Shown piece by piece: positions 7,581 to 16,501 of a DNA stretch of 64,000 nucleotides (position 1 is the first letter of the stretch; each line of letters opens with the position of its first letter). A program made the translations under genes and the position numbers. Source of the stretch: a candidate division LCP-89 bacterium (GTDB taxonomy: Bacteria; Electryoneota; B3-LCP). The notes under the pieces are model-generated. The model was not told where the DNA came from. It saw only the letters and a program-made list of their open reading frames with translations, and ran no database searches. The stretch spans positions 91,166 through 155,165 of the forward strand of contig JALGVT010000006.1 in the NCBI GenBank assembly GCA_025774555.1. Reading direction: 5' to 3'.

Positions 7581-9485
7581 TTATTTCTCTGTTTTTTTCG
7601 ATACCATCTTTAGCAGCTCCTCTTCGGAAAAATCCACGCTGGGATGAGGCGGAATTTCCCAGAAAGTTTTCTTCCTCACTGCTTTGCGCTGTTCATTCTT
7701 TTCCTTGATTTTACTCTGTACTTCGAGCACCTTCTCTATGTTCTCATTCTTGAGTAAATCAGCTTTTAATTCCTGTTCATCGCTGTCCAGCCTGCTTACA
7801 ACAATATCCCACAGGCAGTCCTGAGCAACCTTAAAATCATCATAGCGGCGCATCGCTTTCGGATCGATGTCGGGATTGGTTAAGGATTCTGTCTGGGAAA
7901 GAGCGTAAGCGATGAAACTGGCGTCTTCTAAGGGTGCATCTTCATCTATTAACTCTTCTCCCTCCGGTTCTTCTCCCTCAATCCAGGCTTTTTCTATATG
8001 AGCGGCGATTCGCGCCAATCCCGGATGTTGGAAATCCTGTGAGGAAATCTCGGAGAAGGTCGGCTGACGAAGCTCTTTCCAGCGGATCAATGCTTCGATT
8101 AAAGCTCTCTCTTTAATGGGGTATTTCCCAAATGGGTCTTCCGAGAGCGTCTGCTCATCCGTTTGGCGCCGCGCTGAAAAACGCATCCGCCCCAGTTCAC
8201 GCAGCAGCGTATCCGCCGCCACCCCGATCTGTTTTGCCGCATCTTGGGCAGTAATCTCCTTTTTAATGGGATCGGGTATAACCGCTAACGTATCGAGCAG
8301 TTCACGCGCCACGGTAGCGCGTGAAGGAACGTCCATCAATCTGCCTTCGCTGCGGTAGAGATCAATTCTGTAGCTGATAAGATCGCCGGCGTTTTCCAGC
8401 AGCTCGCCAAAAGCACTTGCTCCCTCTTCACGGATGAAACTGTCCGGATCGTGTCCGCCCGGCAGTCCCACGGCTTTAGCATCCAATCCAGCTCCCAAAA
8501 GCACGTCTCCGCCACGCAGCGAGGCGTGCGAACCGGCGCTGTCGCCGTCGAAGACCAGAATAACGCGCTGGCAAAATCTCCTTAGAATCCGTGCCTGATC
8601 CACGGTTAGCGCGGTGCCTGAAGAAGCAACAGAGTGCGTGAATCCGCCTTCGTGAAGGCGCATTATGTCAGTATATCCTTCGACGATGACGCATTCGCCT
8701 CTTTTTCTGATCTGCTCCCGCGCTAAATAGAGACCATATAAGATATAACTTTTATTGTATATCGGAGTTTGCTGGGTATTGATGTACTTTGCTTTTTCAG
8801 CATCCCCTTTTAAGGTTCTACCTCCGAATCCCACCGGTTTCCCGGACAGATTTAGAATAGGGAACATCAACCGTCCGCGAAAACGGTCGAAGGTACGGTT
8901 TTCACGGCTTTGTAATAAGCCTGCGTCGATATAGTCCTGAATGGGTGGACCGTTCTGACCAAGTTGTTTAATCCCCTTGATCAATCCGTCCCAGCGGTCG
9001 GGGGCATATCCAAGCTGGAAAGATTTGGCAAGATCCGGACTGATGCCGCGCTCTTCAAGATAACCGCGCGCTTTATCGAATTCTTCGCCTTTGCCTTCCC
9101 ACAGGCAGCGGCTGAAGAAATTGCCGGCAAATTCATTGGCACGGTAAAGAGCATCGAATTTATCTGTATGCTCAGGAGCCTGTTTATCTTCTGGAATTTC
9201 AATGCCGACTCGCTGCGCTAACTCTCGCGCCGCTTCAGTAAAACTCAGTTTATCATGCTCCATCAGGAAGGTGAAAGCGTTACCGCCGGCGCCACAGCCA
9301 AAGCAGTGAAAGATGTTTTTCCCCGGATGGACGGAAAACGAAGGCGTTTTCTCCGGATGAAAGGGGCAGAGACCGAAGTAGTTGCCGCCTTTTCTCTCGA
9401 GTTTGACGTAGCCGGATATCAAATCGACGATGTCTGTAGATTCGCGGATGCGGTCGATAATGTCCTGTGGTATGCGTCCCGCCAT
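7581..9485 (-). CDS. dnaG: DNA primase DnaG
   Basis: 634 residues. The N-terminal CHC2 zinc finger has C40, H43, C61 and C64 (CPFHPEKTPSF ... CFGCGAGG). The TOPRIM core shows VIVEGYTDIMRLH and LVFDGDSAG, the metal-binding acidic residues. The C-terminal helicase-interaction region is present but divergent. It makes RNA primers at the replication fork. ATG at 9483-9485 has AGGA six bases upstream. The linkage to hslVU is unusual, since dnaG is commonly followed by rpoD. Confidence 0.96.
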   Translation of the reverse strand: MAGRIPQDIIDRIRESTDIVDLISGYVKLERKGGNYFGLCPFHPEKTPSFSVHPGKNIFHCFGCGAGGNAFTFLMEHDKLSFTEAARELAQRVGIEIPEDKQAPEHTDKFDALYRANEFAGNFFSRCLWEGKGEEFDKARGYLEERGISPDLAKSFQLGYAPDRWDGLIKGIKQLGQNGPPIQDYIDAGLLQSRENRTFDRFRGRLMFPILNLSGKPVGFGGRTLKGDAEKAKYINTQQTPIYNKSYILYGLYLAREQIRKRGECVIVEGYTDIMRLHEGGFTHSVASSGTALTVDQARILRRFCQRVILVFDGDSAGSHASLRGGDVLLGAGLDAKAVGLPGGHDPDSFIREEGASAFGELLENAGDLISYRIDLYRSEGRLMDVPSRATVARELLDTLAVIPDPIKKEITAQDAAKQIGVAADTLLRELGRMRFSARRQTDEQTLSEDPFGKYPIKERALIEALIRWKELRQPTFSEISSQDFQHPGLARIAAHIEKAWIEGEEPEGEELIDEDAPLEDASFIAYALSQTESLTNPDIDPKAMRRYDDFKVAQDCLWDIVVSRLDSDEQELKADLLKNENIEKVLEVQSKIKEKNEQRKAVRKKTFWEIPPHPSVDFSEEELLKMVSKKTEK

Positions 9486-9517
9486 AAGATTCCTGCTGCA
9501 TGAATAATAACTGTCAT

Positions 9518-9546
9518 AAGATAGGCTATTGTAAAGCGGAAATCAA
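9518..9546 (-). promoter_or_regulatory. Promoter of dnaG-hslV-hslU
   Basis: Read on the minus strand: TTGATT (9541-9546), 17 bases, TATCTT (9518-9523). The 11-mer ATAGGCTATTG (plus strand) covers the -10/spacer at 9521-9531 and is repeated at 9561-9571 just upstream, which could be a regulator site. Confidence 0.65.
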
Positions 9547-9652
9547 CTGAAATTTTTTGCATAGGCTATTGAAAAAAAGGTCGCTTTCTGATTGGCGCCA
9601 GCAGCTTTCAGTGTCGTATATTTCATGAAAATTTCGTTATTTTAAAAAATGC

Positions 9653-9681
9653 TTGATATTGCCAATAATTTTGACTATCTT
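9653..9681 (+). promoter_or_regulatory. Promoter of the C25 peptidase
   Basis: TTGATA (9653-9658), 17 bases, TATCTT (9676-9681), then AATAATC; the gene starts 54 bases further on. Confidence 0.65.
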
Positions 9682-9735
9682 ATAATAATCTGAGAACTTA
9701 CAAAAAACAAAGATAGAACACAATGTGGAGTTGAC

Positions 9736-12700
9736 ATGAAACGCATAACTTTAGTGATGACAGCAGTTATGATCCCTTTCTTGCTGTCTGCCTTTAGCGC
9801 TTCCGCCGAAAGCATCAGCTTTGAAGGAAACTGGGGCAACGATGGCTTTAATCTGGTTCAGCAAGACAGATCCGGTGTTGAACTGGTTTTCTCGGTGAGC
9901 GAAATGAGTTTAACTGAGTTGATGGTCAATGGAGAAAGGTGCTTCTATGTCAACCTTCCCGGTATGTTTCTGCCTGGAGAAGCTGGCGCGCCTAATCTCC
10001 CCGGGACTGCGCGGTATATCGCCGTTCCTCAGGGAGCACAGGTTGAATTGGAGGTATTGGAGCTTCGCACCGAAGTATTCCATGACATTGACATAGCGCC
10101 TGCTTTTGAGATTCCCTGGGATACTGATAAATCGCCTTTGGTCATTGAGAAAAATATAGAAATCTATAATACCAACGCTGACTATCCATCGGAACCAATT
10201 GCAGTTGGCGAACTGAAGAAGATGCGCGGCGTTGACGTGGTCACGCTGGGGGTTACACCCTTTCAATATAATCCGGTTACCCGCGATCTTACGGTCTATG
10301 TTGACATCAGGCTGCGCGTGCGTTTCTTCGGCGGGGGACAATTTGGCGAGGATAGACTGCGTAACCGTTTCTGGGAACCGGTGATCAAACAGCATGTGCT
10401 CAACTGTGCGTCTTTGCCCGAAGTTAATTTCAATCCTGTCAGACAGACGGATGAAGATATAAACGTGGAATACCTGATAATCGTTCCCGATGATCCCGCC
10501 TTTATTTCCTGGGCTGATTCCTTGAAAAGGTGGCGCAATGAACAGGGAATACTGACGGGCGTCGTCACCATAGACGACATTGGCGGGAATGACGCGGGAC
10601 TGATTGAAAACTATATTGACAATGCTTATTTTACCTGGGACATACCGCCGGTGGCGGTTCTGCTTCTGTCCGATTATCAGAGTACAGGCGATATGTATGG
10701 CATCGATGCGCCTATCTATGACGATTACTGCGTATCCGATAATATGTACGCAGACATCGGCGGCGATTACCTGCCCGACCTGTATGTGGGCAGGATCACC
10801 GCTCAAGATGAGAACGATCTGGCTTCGATGATAGGAAAAATGCTTGATTACGAGCGCAATCCTTACACGGATCCCGGTTTCTATGACGAGCCCTGCGTAG
10901 CCGGTGGATGGCAGAATGACCGTTGGTTTATCCTCTGCGCGGACATTCTGTGGGGATATTTCCATTATGCGGAAGGGAAAAATCCAGTGCGTGAATACGC
11001 TGGCGCTGCAGGACCTCCCGATGTCTGGTCAACCAATCCAAATACCTGGATGATAGTTGAGGCTTTCGGTCCGAGCGGTTTGGGGTATATCCCGGAGACG
11101 CCCTCACACCTGACGGATTGGGGCGGCAATGCGACCCGGATCAATGACGACCTTAATTCCGGTGCCTTCCTCATAGTCCATCGCGACCACGGTGAAGTCA
11201 ACGGCTGGTCTTCCCCCGCATATCACAACTCGGACCTTGCCGATCTCAGCAATGATATGTATCCCTATGTCTTCTCTATCAACTGCTTAACGGGAAAGTA
11301 TAACGCCGATATAGAGAGCTTCGCAGAGGCTTTCCACAGAATGGAGTATGGCGCTGTCGGAGTCATGGCGGCATCGGAAGTATCGTATTCATTCGTGAAC
11401 GATACGTTTGTTTGGGGCGTATGGGACAGCATGTGGCCCAATTTTATGCCAGACTATGGACCGAGCTTTCAACCGGAAGCCGACTGCAGACCCGCATTCG
11501 GTAATGTAAACGGCAAATACTTCCTCGAATTCTCAAATTGGCCCTACAACCCAGACAGCAAGGAAGTAACCTATAATCTCTTTCACCATCACGGTGACGT
11601 TTTCCTGACTCTGTATTCAGAAATGCCGGAGGATTTAGCTGTAACTCACCCCGATTCGATTTTAGCCGGAGCAACCGAAATCTCCGTTACTGCTGAGGTG
11701 GGTTCCTTTATCGGTCTGAGTCTTGATGGCGAATATATCGGATCAGCGGAAGGCGCCGGATCGCCGGTAACGATCCTCATGCCGCCGCCGGTGCCGGGAA
11801 CTCCGTTGCGGCTTACTGTCACCAAGGCAAACTGCAACCGTTATATCGCCGATATCCCGGTTGTCGCTGTCAATACAGCTTATGTCGCTTTCAACGACTG
11901 CGATATCAACGATGCCGTGTCAGGGAATAACAACGGTCAGTGGGATTTCAACGAGACAATCGACCTTTCGATTGAAATGAAGAATTTTGGAACGCTTCCG
12001 GCGACCGCGGTGGACGTAACTCTGACTTCAAGCGACCCGCTTGTGAGCATCATTGACGGCTCGGAATTCTATGGCGATTTCAATGCAGGTGATTCGATAA
12101 CCGTGATTGACGGCTTCCAGGTGCAGTCGGACGTTTCAACTCCAGATGAACATGAGGTGGAATTCACCATCCAGGCAGTATCGGGCGGGGACGTTTGGGA
12201 ATCTTATTTTGAACTGATTGTGAACTCACCTGTGCTGGAGCTTTTCGAATATGAGATCGAGGACCCATTTGGAAACAACAACGGTCTGCTCGACCCTGGT
12301 GAAACGATTGATCTTCTGCTCACCATCGAAAATTCAGGTCACTATCTCGCTGAGAACGTCGAAATGGTTCTGACTACAAACGAGCCGCTGGTTTCGATAA
12401 CCGGCAATCCCGGTATATATGGTAATATGCCGCCCGGAGCAACGGAAACTATGACTTACGTGGTCACCGCGGATCCTGCTATCTTTCCCAATACGTCGGT
12501 TCTATTCAATATGGACATGACCGCGCTGTATGGATTCACGATGACCGACACTTTCGGAGTTTGGATTGGCAGTTTGCAAAATCTCCCGGTCGGTCCTGAT
12601 AATTACGGGTACTATGCCTGGGATGATCAGGATGGGGGAGAGAGTCATCCATTCAACTGGACTGAAATAGCTCCCGCCGTGGGAGGAGCTGGCAGCGTGT

Positions 12701-13938
12701 TGAACTTCACAACTAATAACCAGACATTCTCGATGAATCTTCCGTTCACCTTTACCTTCTACGGTCAGGATGCTTCGCAGGTGTACATCTGCACTAACGG
12801 ATGGCTGGCATTGTCTTACACTACATCCACCACTTTCTTCAACTCCGGCATACCGAGCCTCAACGGTCCCGGCGCCATGATAGCTCCCTTCTGGTGTAAC
12901 TTCGATCCGACACAGACATTTACTGAAGTCTGCACCTATTACGATGATATCGAGAACAGATTTATCGTCGAATGGTTCAACGTTCCACACTACAACACAC
13001 CGGATATCCGCGAGACTTTCCAGGTGATACTGTTCGATCCTGCTCATTATCCCACCACTACCGGTGATGGCGTGATACTGGTGCAGTATGAAACCATTAC
13101 GAACACTGCTATCGGCACCTTCGGGATCGAAGATCAGTCGGAAACAGACGGAATTCAGTATGGATACAACGGCAACTATGACGAATGCGCTTTCCCGGTC
13201 GAAGAGCGCAGAACCATAACTTACACTACCAACCAGAGTGGCGGTCAGCCTGACGTTATAGTTACGTTAACGCCTTATGGTGCTCCGATAGAAATACCTG
13301 CGGCAGGCGGAAGTTTCGATTTTGAGGTCAACGTCGCCAACGTAAGCACATTGGTGCAGAATTGCGATTTCTGGAGTGACATTACCGGACCCGGCGGAAT
13401 TACCAGCGGTCCGCTGATCGGGCCTGTAAACGTGACTTTACCCTTAGGTTTTGCGGGAACGCGTGACAGGGGTCAAACCGTGCCCGGCAGGGCTCCTGCG
13501 GGTGATTATATATATCATGCCTACATCGGTATCTATCCCGATCGGGTATGGGATGAGGACAACTTCAATTTTGTGAAGTTGACCACTGGCGGTGATGAGT
13601 GGATTGAGGATTGGGTCAGCAGTGGTGAATCGTTTGAAGATTGGACTCAAATACCTGAAGAGATTCTGATTCCCAGCGCCTTCACGATACAACAGAACTA
13701 TCCGAATCCCTTCAATCCGACTACGACTATTCGCTATGATCTGCCTGAGGCGGGCTATGTCAGCATGACTGTCTATAACATATCCGGTAGAAAGGTAGCC
13801 GAATTAGTCGATGGCTGGCATGAAGCTGGTTACCACGATGTGGTCTTTGATGCCTCAGAATGCGTATCAGGCATCTATTTCTGTCATATTGAAGCAGGAG
13901 AATTAAGCGCAGTCAGAAAGATTGTCCTGATCAAGTAG
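9736..13938 (+). CDS. Gingipain-like cysteine peptidase (family C25) with type IX sorting tail
   Basis: 1400 residues, secreted. Order: signal peptide (about 1-24, ending ASA); a gingipain-type propeptide region (LPGTARYIAVPQGAQVELEV) to about 230; C25 catalytic domain about 245-640 with H485 (HRDHGE) and C517 (SINCLTGKY), a His-Cys spacing of 32 close to that in gingipain R; Ig-like segment; two related ~110-residue beta modules (GNNNGQWDFNETIDL and GNNNGLLDPGETIDL); a region with FTFTFYGQ; a ~105-residue Ig-like module (VTLTPYGAP...FNFVKL) shared with two other secreted proteins here; and a Por sorting tail (NYPNPFNPTTTIRYDL...). It carries its own tail, so it is a cargo peptidase rather than the tail-lacking sortase PorU. 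Monocistronic, with its own promoter and terminator. Confidence 0.92.
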   Translation: MKRITLVMTAVMIPFLLSAFSASAESISFEGNWGNDGFNLVQQDRSGVELVFSVSEMSLTELMVNGERCFYVNLPGMFLPGEAGAPNLPGTARYIAVPQGAQVELEVLELRTEVFHDIDIAPAFEIPWDTDKSPLVIEKNIEIYNTNADYPSEPIAVGELKKMRGVDVVTLGVTPFQYNPVTRDLTVYVDIRLRVRFFGGGQFGEDRLRNRFWEPVIKQHVLNCASLPEVNFNPVRQTDEDINVEYLIIVPDDPAFISWADSLKRWRNEQGILTGVVTIDDIGGNDAGLIENYIDNAYFTWDIPPVAVLLLSDYQSTGDMYGIDAPIYDDYCVSDNMYADIGGDYLPDLYVGRITAQDENDLASMIGKMLDYERNPYTDPGFYDEPCVAGGWQNDRWFILCADILWGYFHYAEGKNPVREYAGAAGPPDVWSTNPNTWMIVEAFGPSGLGYIPETPSHLTDWGGNATRINDDLNSGAFLIVHRDHGEVNGWSSPAYHNSDLADLSNDMYPYVFSINCLTGKYNADIESFAEAFHRMEYGAVGVMAASEVSYSFVNDTFVWGVWDSMWPNFMPDYGPSFQPEADCRPAFGNVNGKYFLEFSNWPYNPDSKEVTYNLFHHHGDVFLTLYSEMPEDLAVTHPDSILAGATEISVTAEVGSFIGLSLDGEYIGSAEGAGSPVTILMPPPVPGTPLRLTVTKANCNRYIADIPVVAVNTAYVAFNDCDINDAVSGNNNGQWDFNETIDLSIEMKNFGTLPATAVDVTLTSSDPLVSIIDGSEFYGDFNAGDSITVIDGFQVQSDVSTPDEHEVEFTIQAVSGGDVWESYFELIVNSPVLELFEYEIEDPFGNNNGLLDPGETIDLLLTIENSGHYLAENVEMVLTTNEPLVSITGNPGIYGNMPPGATETMTYVVTADPAIFPNTSVLFNMDMTALYGFTMTDTFGVWIGSLQNLPVGPDNYGYYAWDDQDGGESHPFNWTEIAPAVGGAGSVLNFTTNNQTFSMNLPFTFTFYGQDASQVYICTNGWLALSYTTSTTFFNSGIPSLNGPGAMIAPFWCNFDPTQTFTEVCTYYDDIENRFIVEWFNVPHYNTPDIRETFQVILFDPAHYPTTTGDGVILVQYETITNTAIGTFGIEDQSETDGIQYGYNGNYDECAFPVEERRTITYTTNQSGGQPDVIVTLTPYGAPIEIPAAGGSFDFEVNVANVSTLVQNCDFWSDITGPGGITSGPLIGPVNVTLPLGFAGTRDRGQTVPGRAPAGDYIYHAYIGIYPDRVWDEDNFNFVKLTTGGDEWIEDWVSSGESFEDWTQIPEEILIPSAFTIQQNYPNPFNPTTTIRYDLPEAGYVSMTVYNISGRKVAELVDGWHEAGYHDVVFDASECVSGIYFCHIEAGELSAVRKIVLIK

Positions 13939-13965
13939 TTACAAATCAGGGTTGTGAAACTTGTG

Positions 13966-14008
13966 AAGAGCGGATGCGGTAATAACCAAATCCGCTCTTT
14001 GCGTTTTA
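13966..14008 (+). terminator. Terminator after the C25 peptidase
   Basis: AAGAGCGGAT (13966-13975) pairs with ATCCGCTCTT (13990-13999), then TGCGTTTT. Confidence 0.7.
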
Positions 14009-14021
14009 TAACTCTGATCGG

Positions 14022-14050
14022 TTGTATTTGCCTCAAGTTTTATTTATATT
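14022..14050 (+). promoter_or_regulatory. Promoter of the molybdenum cofactor operon
   Basis: TTGTAT (14022-14027), 17 bases, TATATT (14045-14050). The moaA ATG at 14080 follows 30 bases later, so the leader is very short and no Moco riboswitch can fit. Confidence 0.7.
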
Positions 14051-14079
14051 GTAAAAAGAATGAATAGTGAATTACATAT

Positions 14080-15066
14080 ATGTTGAAAGACTCTTTCGGA
14101 CGTAGACATACATACCTGAGGATTTCCTTAACCGATCGCTGCAATCTGAGCTGCAAATACTGCGTGCCGCCAGGCGGATATAAACCTGTTGACCGGAAGC
14201 TGATTCTGCGCCCCGAGGAGATCGAACGTCTGGTGAGAATCTTCACCGCAGAAGGCGTCCGTAAAGTGCGTTTGACTGGTGGAGAACCACTTATCCGGCG
14301 GTGCATAGATGCGATACTTGAGATGTTGTCACCATTACAGTCAACGATACGGTTTGCGATCACGACAAATGGTCTTCTATTGGCTGAGTGGCTCGATCCT
14401 CTGGTTGAGGCTGGCGTCAGGCGCATCAATATCAGTCTGGATACTTTAAGTCCTTCCCGTTATCGCATGATTACCGGCGTCGATGGCTGGCAGCAGGTCT
14501 GGGATGGGATCGAACTATCGATTAAACACCCCGGCGTTGAAATAGTCAAGCTGAATGTGGTACTGCAAAAGGGCGTTAACGATGATGAAGTGGTGGAATT
14601 TGCGAGGTTGACACGGAGGTATCCGATCGACGTTCGCTTTATTGAACTGATGCCGGTTAAGCAGGTTCAATGGCGGTCATCCGACTTGCTGTCAGGTCGT
14701 GAAGTCTTGTCTTTATTGCCGGATTTAAAGGAAGCAGAGCCCGGTAAGGATGATACCCGAGGACCCGCGAGAATCTACTCATTCGCTGATGCTCCCGGCA
14801 GGATTGGATTGATTTCTTCGGTGAGCCAGCCCGCTTGTGCGTTTTGCAACCGTCTTCGTATTACCGCTCAGGGAATGTTGCTTAGCTGTCTGTATAATTC
14901 GGAAGGTCTGGATCTACGTCAAGCGTTGCGCGGCGGTCTATCAAATGAAGAGATCATTCAAGATGTCAAGGATTTCTTAGCGAAGAAACGCAAAATCGGA
15001 ACTGTTCCTGTTCATGATATCGAGACAGTCTGCCATCGACCCTGTATTGCGGCGGTGGGAGGGTAG
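14080..15066 (+). CDS. moaA: GTP 3',8-cyclase MoaA
   Basis: 328 residues. Radical SAM cluster C21-x3-C25-x2-C28 (DRCNLSCKYC), GGEP motif (RLTGGEPLIR), and the second C-terminal 4Fe-4S site CAFCNRLRITAQGMLLSC. It ends in the conserved GG dipeptide. It converts GTP to 3',8-cyclo-dihydro-GTP, the first step of molybdopterin synthesis. First gene of the operon; the next gene starts after a 2-base gap. Confidence 0.95.
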   Translation: MLKDSFGRRHTYLRISLTDRCNLSCKYCVPPGGYKPVDRKLILRPEEIERLVRIFTAEGVRKVRLTGGEPLIRRCIDAILEMLSPLQSTIRFAITTNGLLLAEWLDPLVEAGVRRINISLDTLSPSRYRMITGVDGWQQVWDGIELSIKHPGVEIVKLNVVLQKGVNDDEVVEFARLTRRYPIDVRFIELMPVKQVQWRSSDLLSGREVLSLLPDLKEAEPGKDDTRGPARIYSFADAPGRIGLISSVSQPACAFCNRLRITAQGMLLSCLYNSEGLDLRQALRGGLSNEEIIQDVKDFLAKKRKIGTVPVHDIETVCHRPCIAAVGG

Positions 15067-15068
15067 CT

Positions 15069-15560
15069 GTGAGTAAAACGAAAAGAGCCGCCATTTTAAT
15101 CTGTTCAGACCGCGCTGCTTCCGGGGAGAGAGAGGATAGTTGCGGCAGTGTAATTTCAGAGTTGTTGCGTAAGGCTGAATGGGACGTTGCTGACGTTGAA
15201 ATCTGTGCGGATGATCAGGCAATTATCTCCGGTTGGTTGAAGAGGCGGGTGGCTTCCGGGCAGTTTGATCTGCTGATTACTTCCGGCGGCACGGGAGTAG
15301 CGCCGCGCGATGTTACTCCGGAAGCAACTCTGCGGGTTATCGAGCGCAGAGTGCCCGGGTTTGAAGAGGCGATGCGGGCATCATCGCTGAAAATAACACC
15401 TCATGCCATGATTTCGAGAGCTGTGGCAGGTATCGCAGGTAGCACTATGATTGTCAATCTGCCCGGCAGTCCCAAAGGAGCGCTGGAGAACTTAGCAGTG
15501 ATTCTCCCCGCGATGCCTCATGCCGTGGCCCTTATAAGAGGCGAACAACCGGATCCGTAA
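15069..15560 (+). CDS. mog: Molybdopterin adenylyltransferase (Mog/MoaB family)
   Basis: 163 residues, MoCF_biosynth domain with TSGGTGVAPRDVTPEAT and LPGSPKGA, the molybdopterin-binding and nucleotide motifs. It adenylylates molybdopterin ready for metal insertion by MoeA. GTG start at 15069, directly after moaA. MoaB and Mog cannot be separated safely by eye; the presence of moeA in the same operon favours the Mog role. Confidence 0.9.
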   Translation: MSKTKRAAILICSDRAASGEREDSCGSVISELLRKAEWDVADVEICADDQAIISGWLKRRVASGQFDLLITSGGTGVAPRDVTPEATLRVIERRVPGFEEAMRASSLKITPHAMISRAVAGIAGSTMIVNLPGSPKGALENLAVILPAMPHAVALIRGEQPDP

Positions 15561-15561
15561 T

Positions 15562-16044
15562 ATGTCAGATTTAACGCATTTGGACAGAAATGGCAGAGCC
15601 CGCATGGTGAATGTCGGTGACAAACCGGAAACTTTGCGCCGGGCAAAGGCGCAAGCGCAGGTACGCGTAAGCAGCGAGCTTTTTAAAAAGCTGCAGGATA
15701 ATTCCCTGGAGAAAGGCGATGCTGTTGCAGCAGCGCGTATCGCCGGTATTCAGGCGGCAAAACGAACGGCAGAATTGATACCGCTCTGTCATCCTATTCC
15801 TATTTCGCATATCAGAGTTGACGTCGAATTCCAAGAACCGGATATTATCGTAATCGAAACGGAAGTAGAGAACCGCGCATCGACCGGCGTTGAAATGGAG
15901 TCTCTGACTGCTGCGGCTATTGCGGCGCTGACCATCTATGACATGGGGAAAGCGAATGACCGCGGCATGGTCATCGAACAGATCTGCCTCCTTGAAAAGG
16001 AGGGCGGACGAAGCGGCGCATGGAAGCGGGAAAACGAGGAATAG
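15562..16044 (+). CDS. moaC: Cyclic pyranopterin monophosphate synthase MoaC
   Basis: 160 residues. Conserved LIPLCHPIPISHI, ENRASTGVEMESL and AALTIYDMGKANDRGM match MoaC, which converts the MoaA product to cyclic pyranopterin monophosphate. ATG begins two bases after the mog stop. The C-terminus (LEKEGGRSGAWKREN) is of usual length. Confidence 0.95.
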   Translation: MSDLTHLDRNGRARMVNVGDKPETLRRAKAQAQVRVSSELFKKLQDNSLEKGDAVAAARIAGIQAAKRTAELIPLCHPIPISHIRVDVEFQEPDIIVIETEVENRASTGVEMESLTAAAIAALTIYDMGKANDRGMVIEQICLLEKEGGRSGAWKRENEE

Positions 16045-16052
16045 ATACTAAG

Positions 16053-16493
16053 ATGGAAAAAGGGATTGTCTATCGTCTGTCGATATCGGCAGAGAAGGGG
16101 CAGAAGAAACAGAACGTACCCGGTGTGGAATTAGACATAAAACTGGGGATTATCGGCGACGCTCACGGCGCTACGGATCGACCAGTATCTTTACTGCCAT
16201 TTGAAAGCTTCAGCAAGCTGTATCACCCGGATATTTCCATCTCGCCAGGGGATTTTGCTGAGAATATTACTACCACAGGATTAGGTTATAGTAATATTAG
16301 GGTCGGAACAGTTTTACGCATAGGCGAGAACGCCAGACTGGAAGTTGTTCAGATCGGGAAAGAGTGCCACGACGTCTGCCCGATCAAAGAAGCAGTCGGG
16401 GATTGCATCATGCCGCGGGAGGGTGTGTTTGCCAGAGTTATCAAGTCCGGCGCTGTGAAGGCTGGGGATTCTATAGAGATCGAAACGAATTGA
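16053..16493 (+). CDS. MOSC-domain protein
   Basis: 146 residues from the ATG at 16053 (GAGGAA upstream); an in-frame ATG at 16020 inside moaC would add 11 residues. The MOSC fold is recognised by the short beta-rich layout, the VSLLPFESF region, GDFAENITTTGL and the conserved cysteine region GKECHDVCPIKE. MOSC proteins bind molybdenum-pterin or carry sulfur in cofactor maturation. Its place between moaC and moeA supports a cofactor-handling role. Exact chemistry unknown. Confidence 0.87.
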   Translation: MEKGIVYRLSISAEKGQKKQNVPGVELDIKLGIIGDAHGATDRPVSLLPFESFSKLYHPDISISPGDFAENITTTGLGYSNIRVGTVLRIGENARLEVVQIGKECHDVCPIKEAVGDCIMPREGVFARVIKSGAVKAGDSIEIETN

Positions 16494-16501
16494 AAACAGA
16501 A

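Noticed and set aside
9910..10965. 351-codon open frame on the minus strand
   Set aside because: It lies wholly antisense to the C25 peptidase propeptide/catalytic region, with no ribosome site or recognisable domain; a shadow frame.
16364..16501. Long N-terminal extension of MoeA
   Set aside because: Overlaps the MOSC gene in another frame and is rich in Arg/Cys unlike MoeA; the family begins at the ATG 16502 region.
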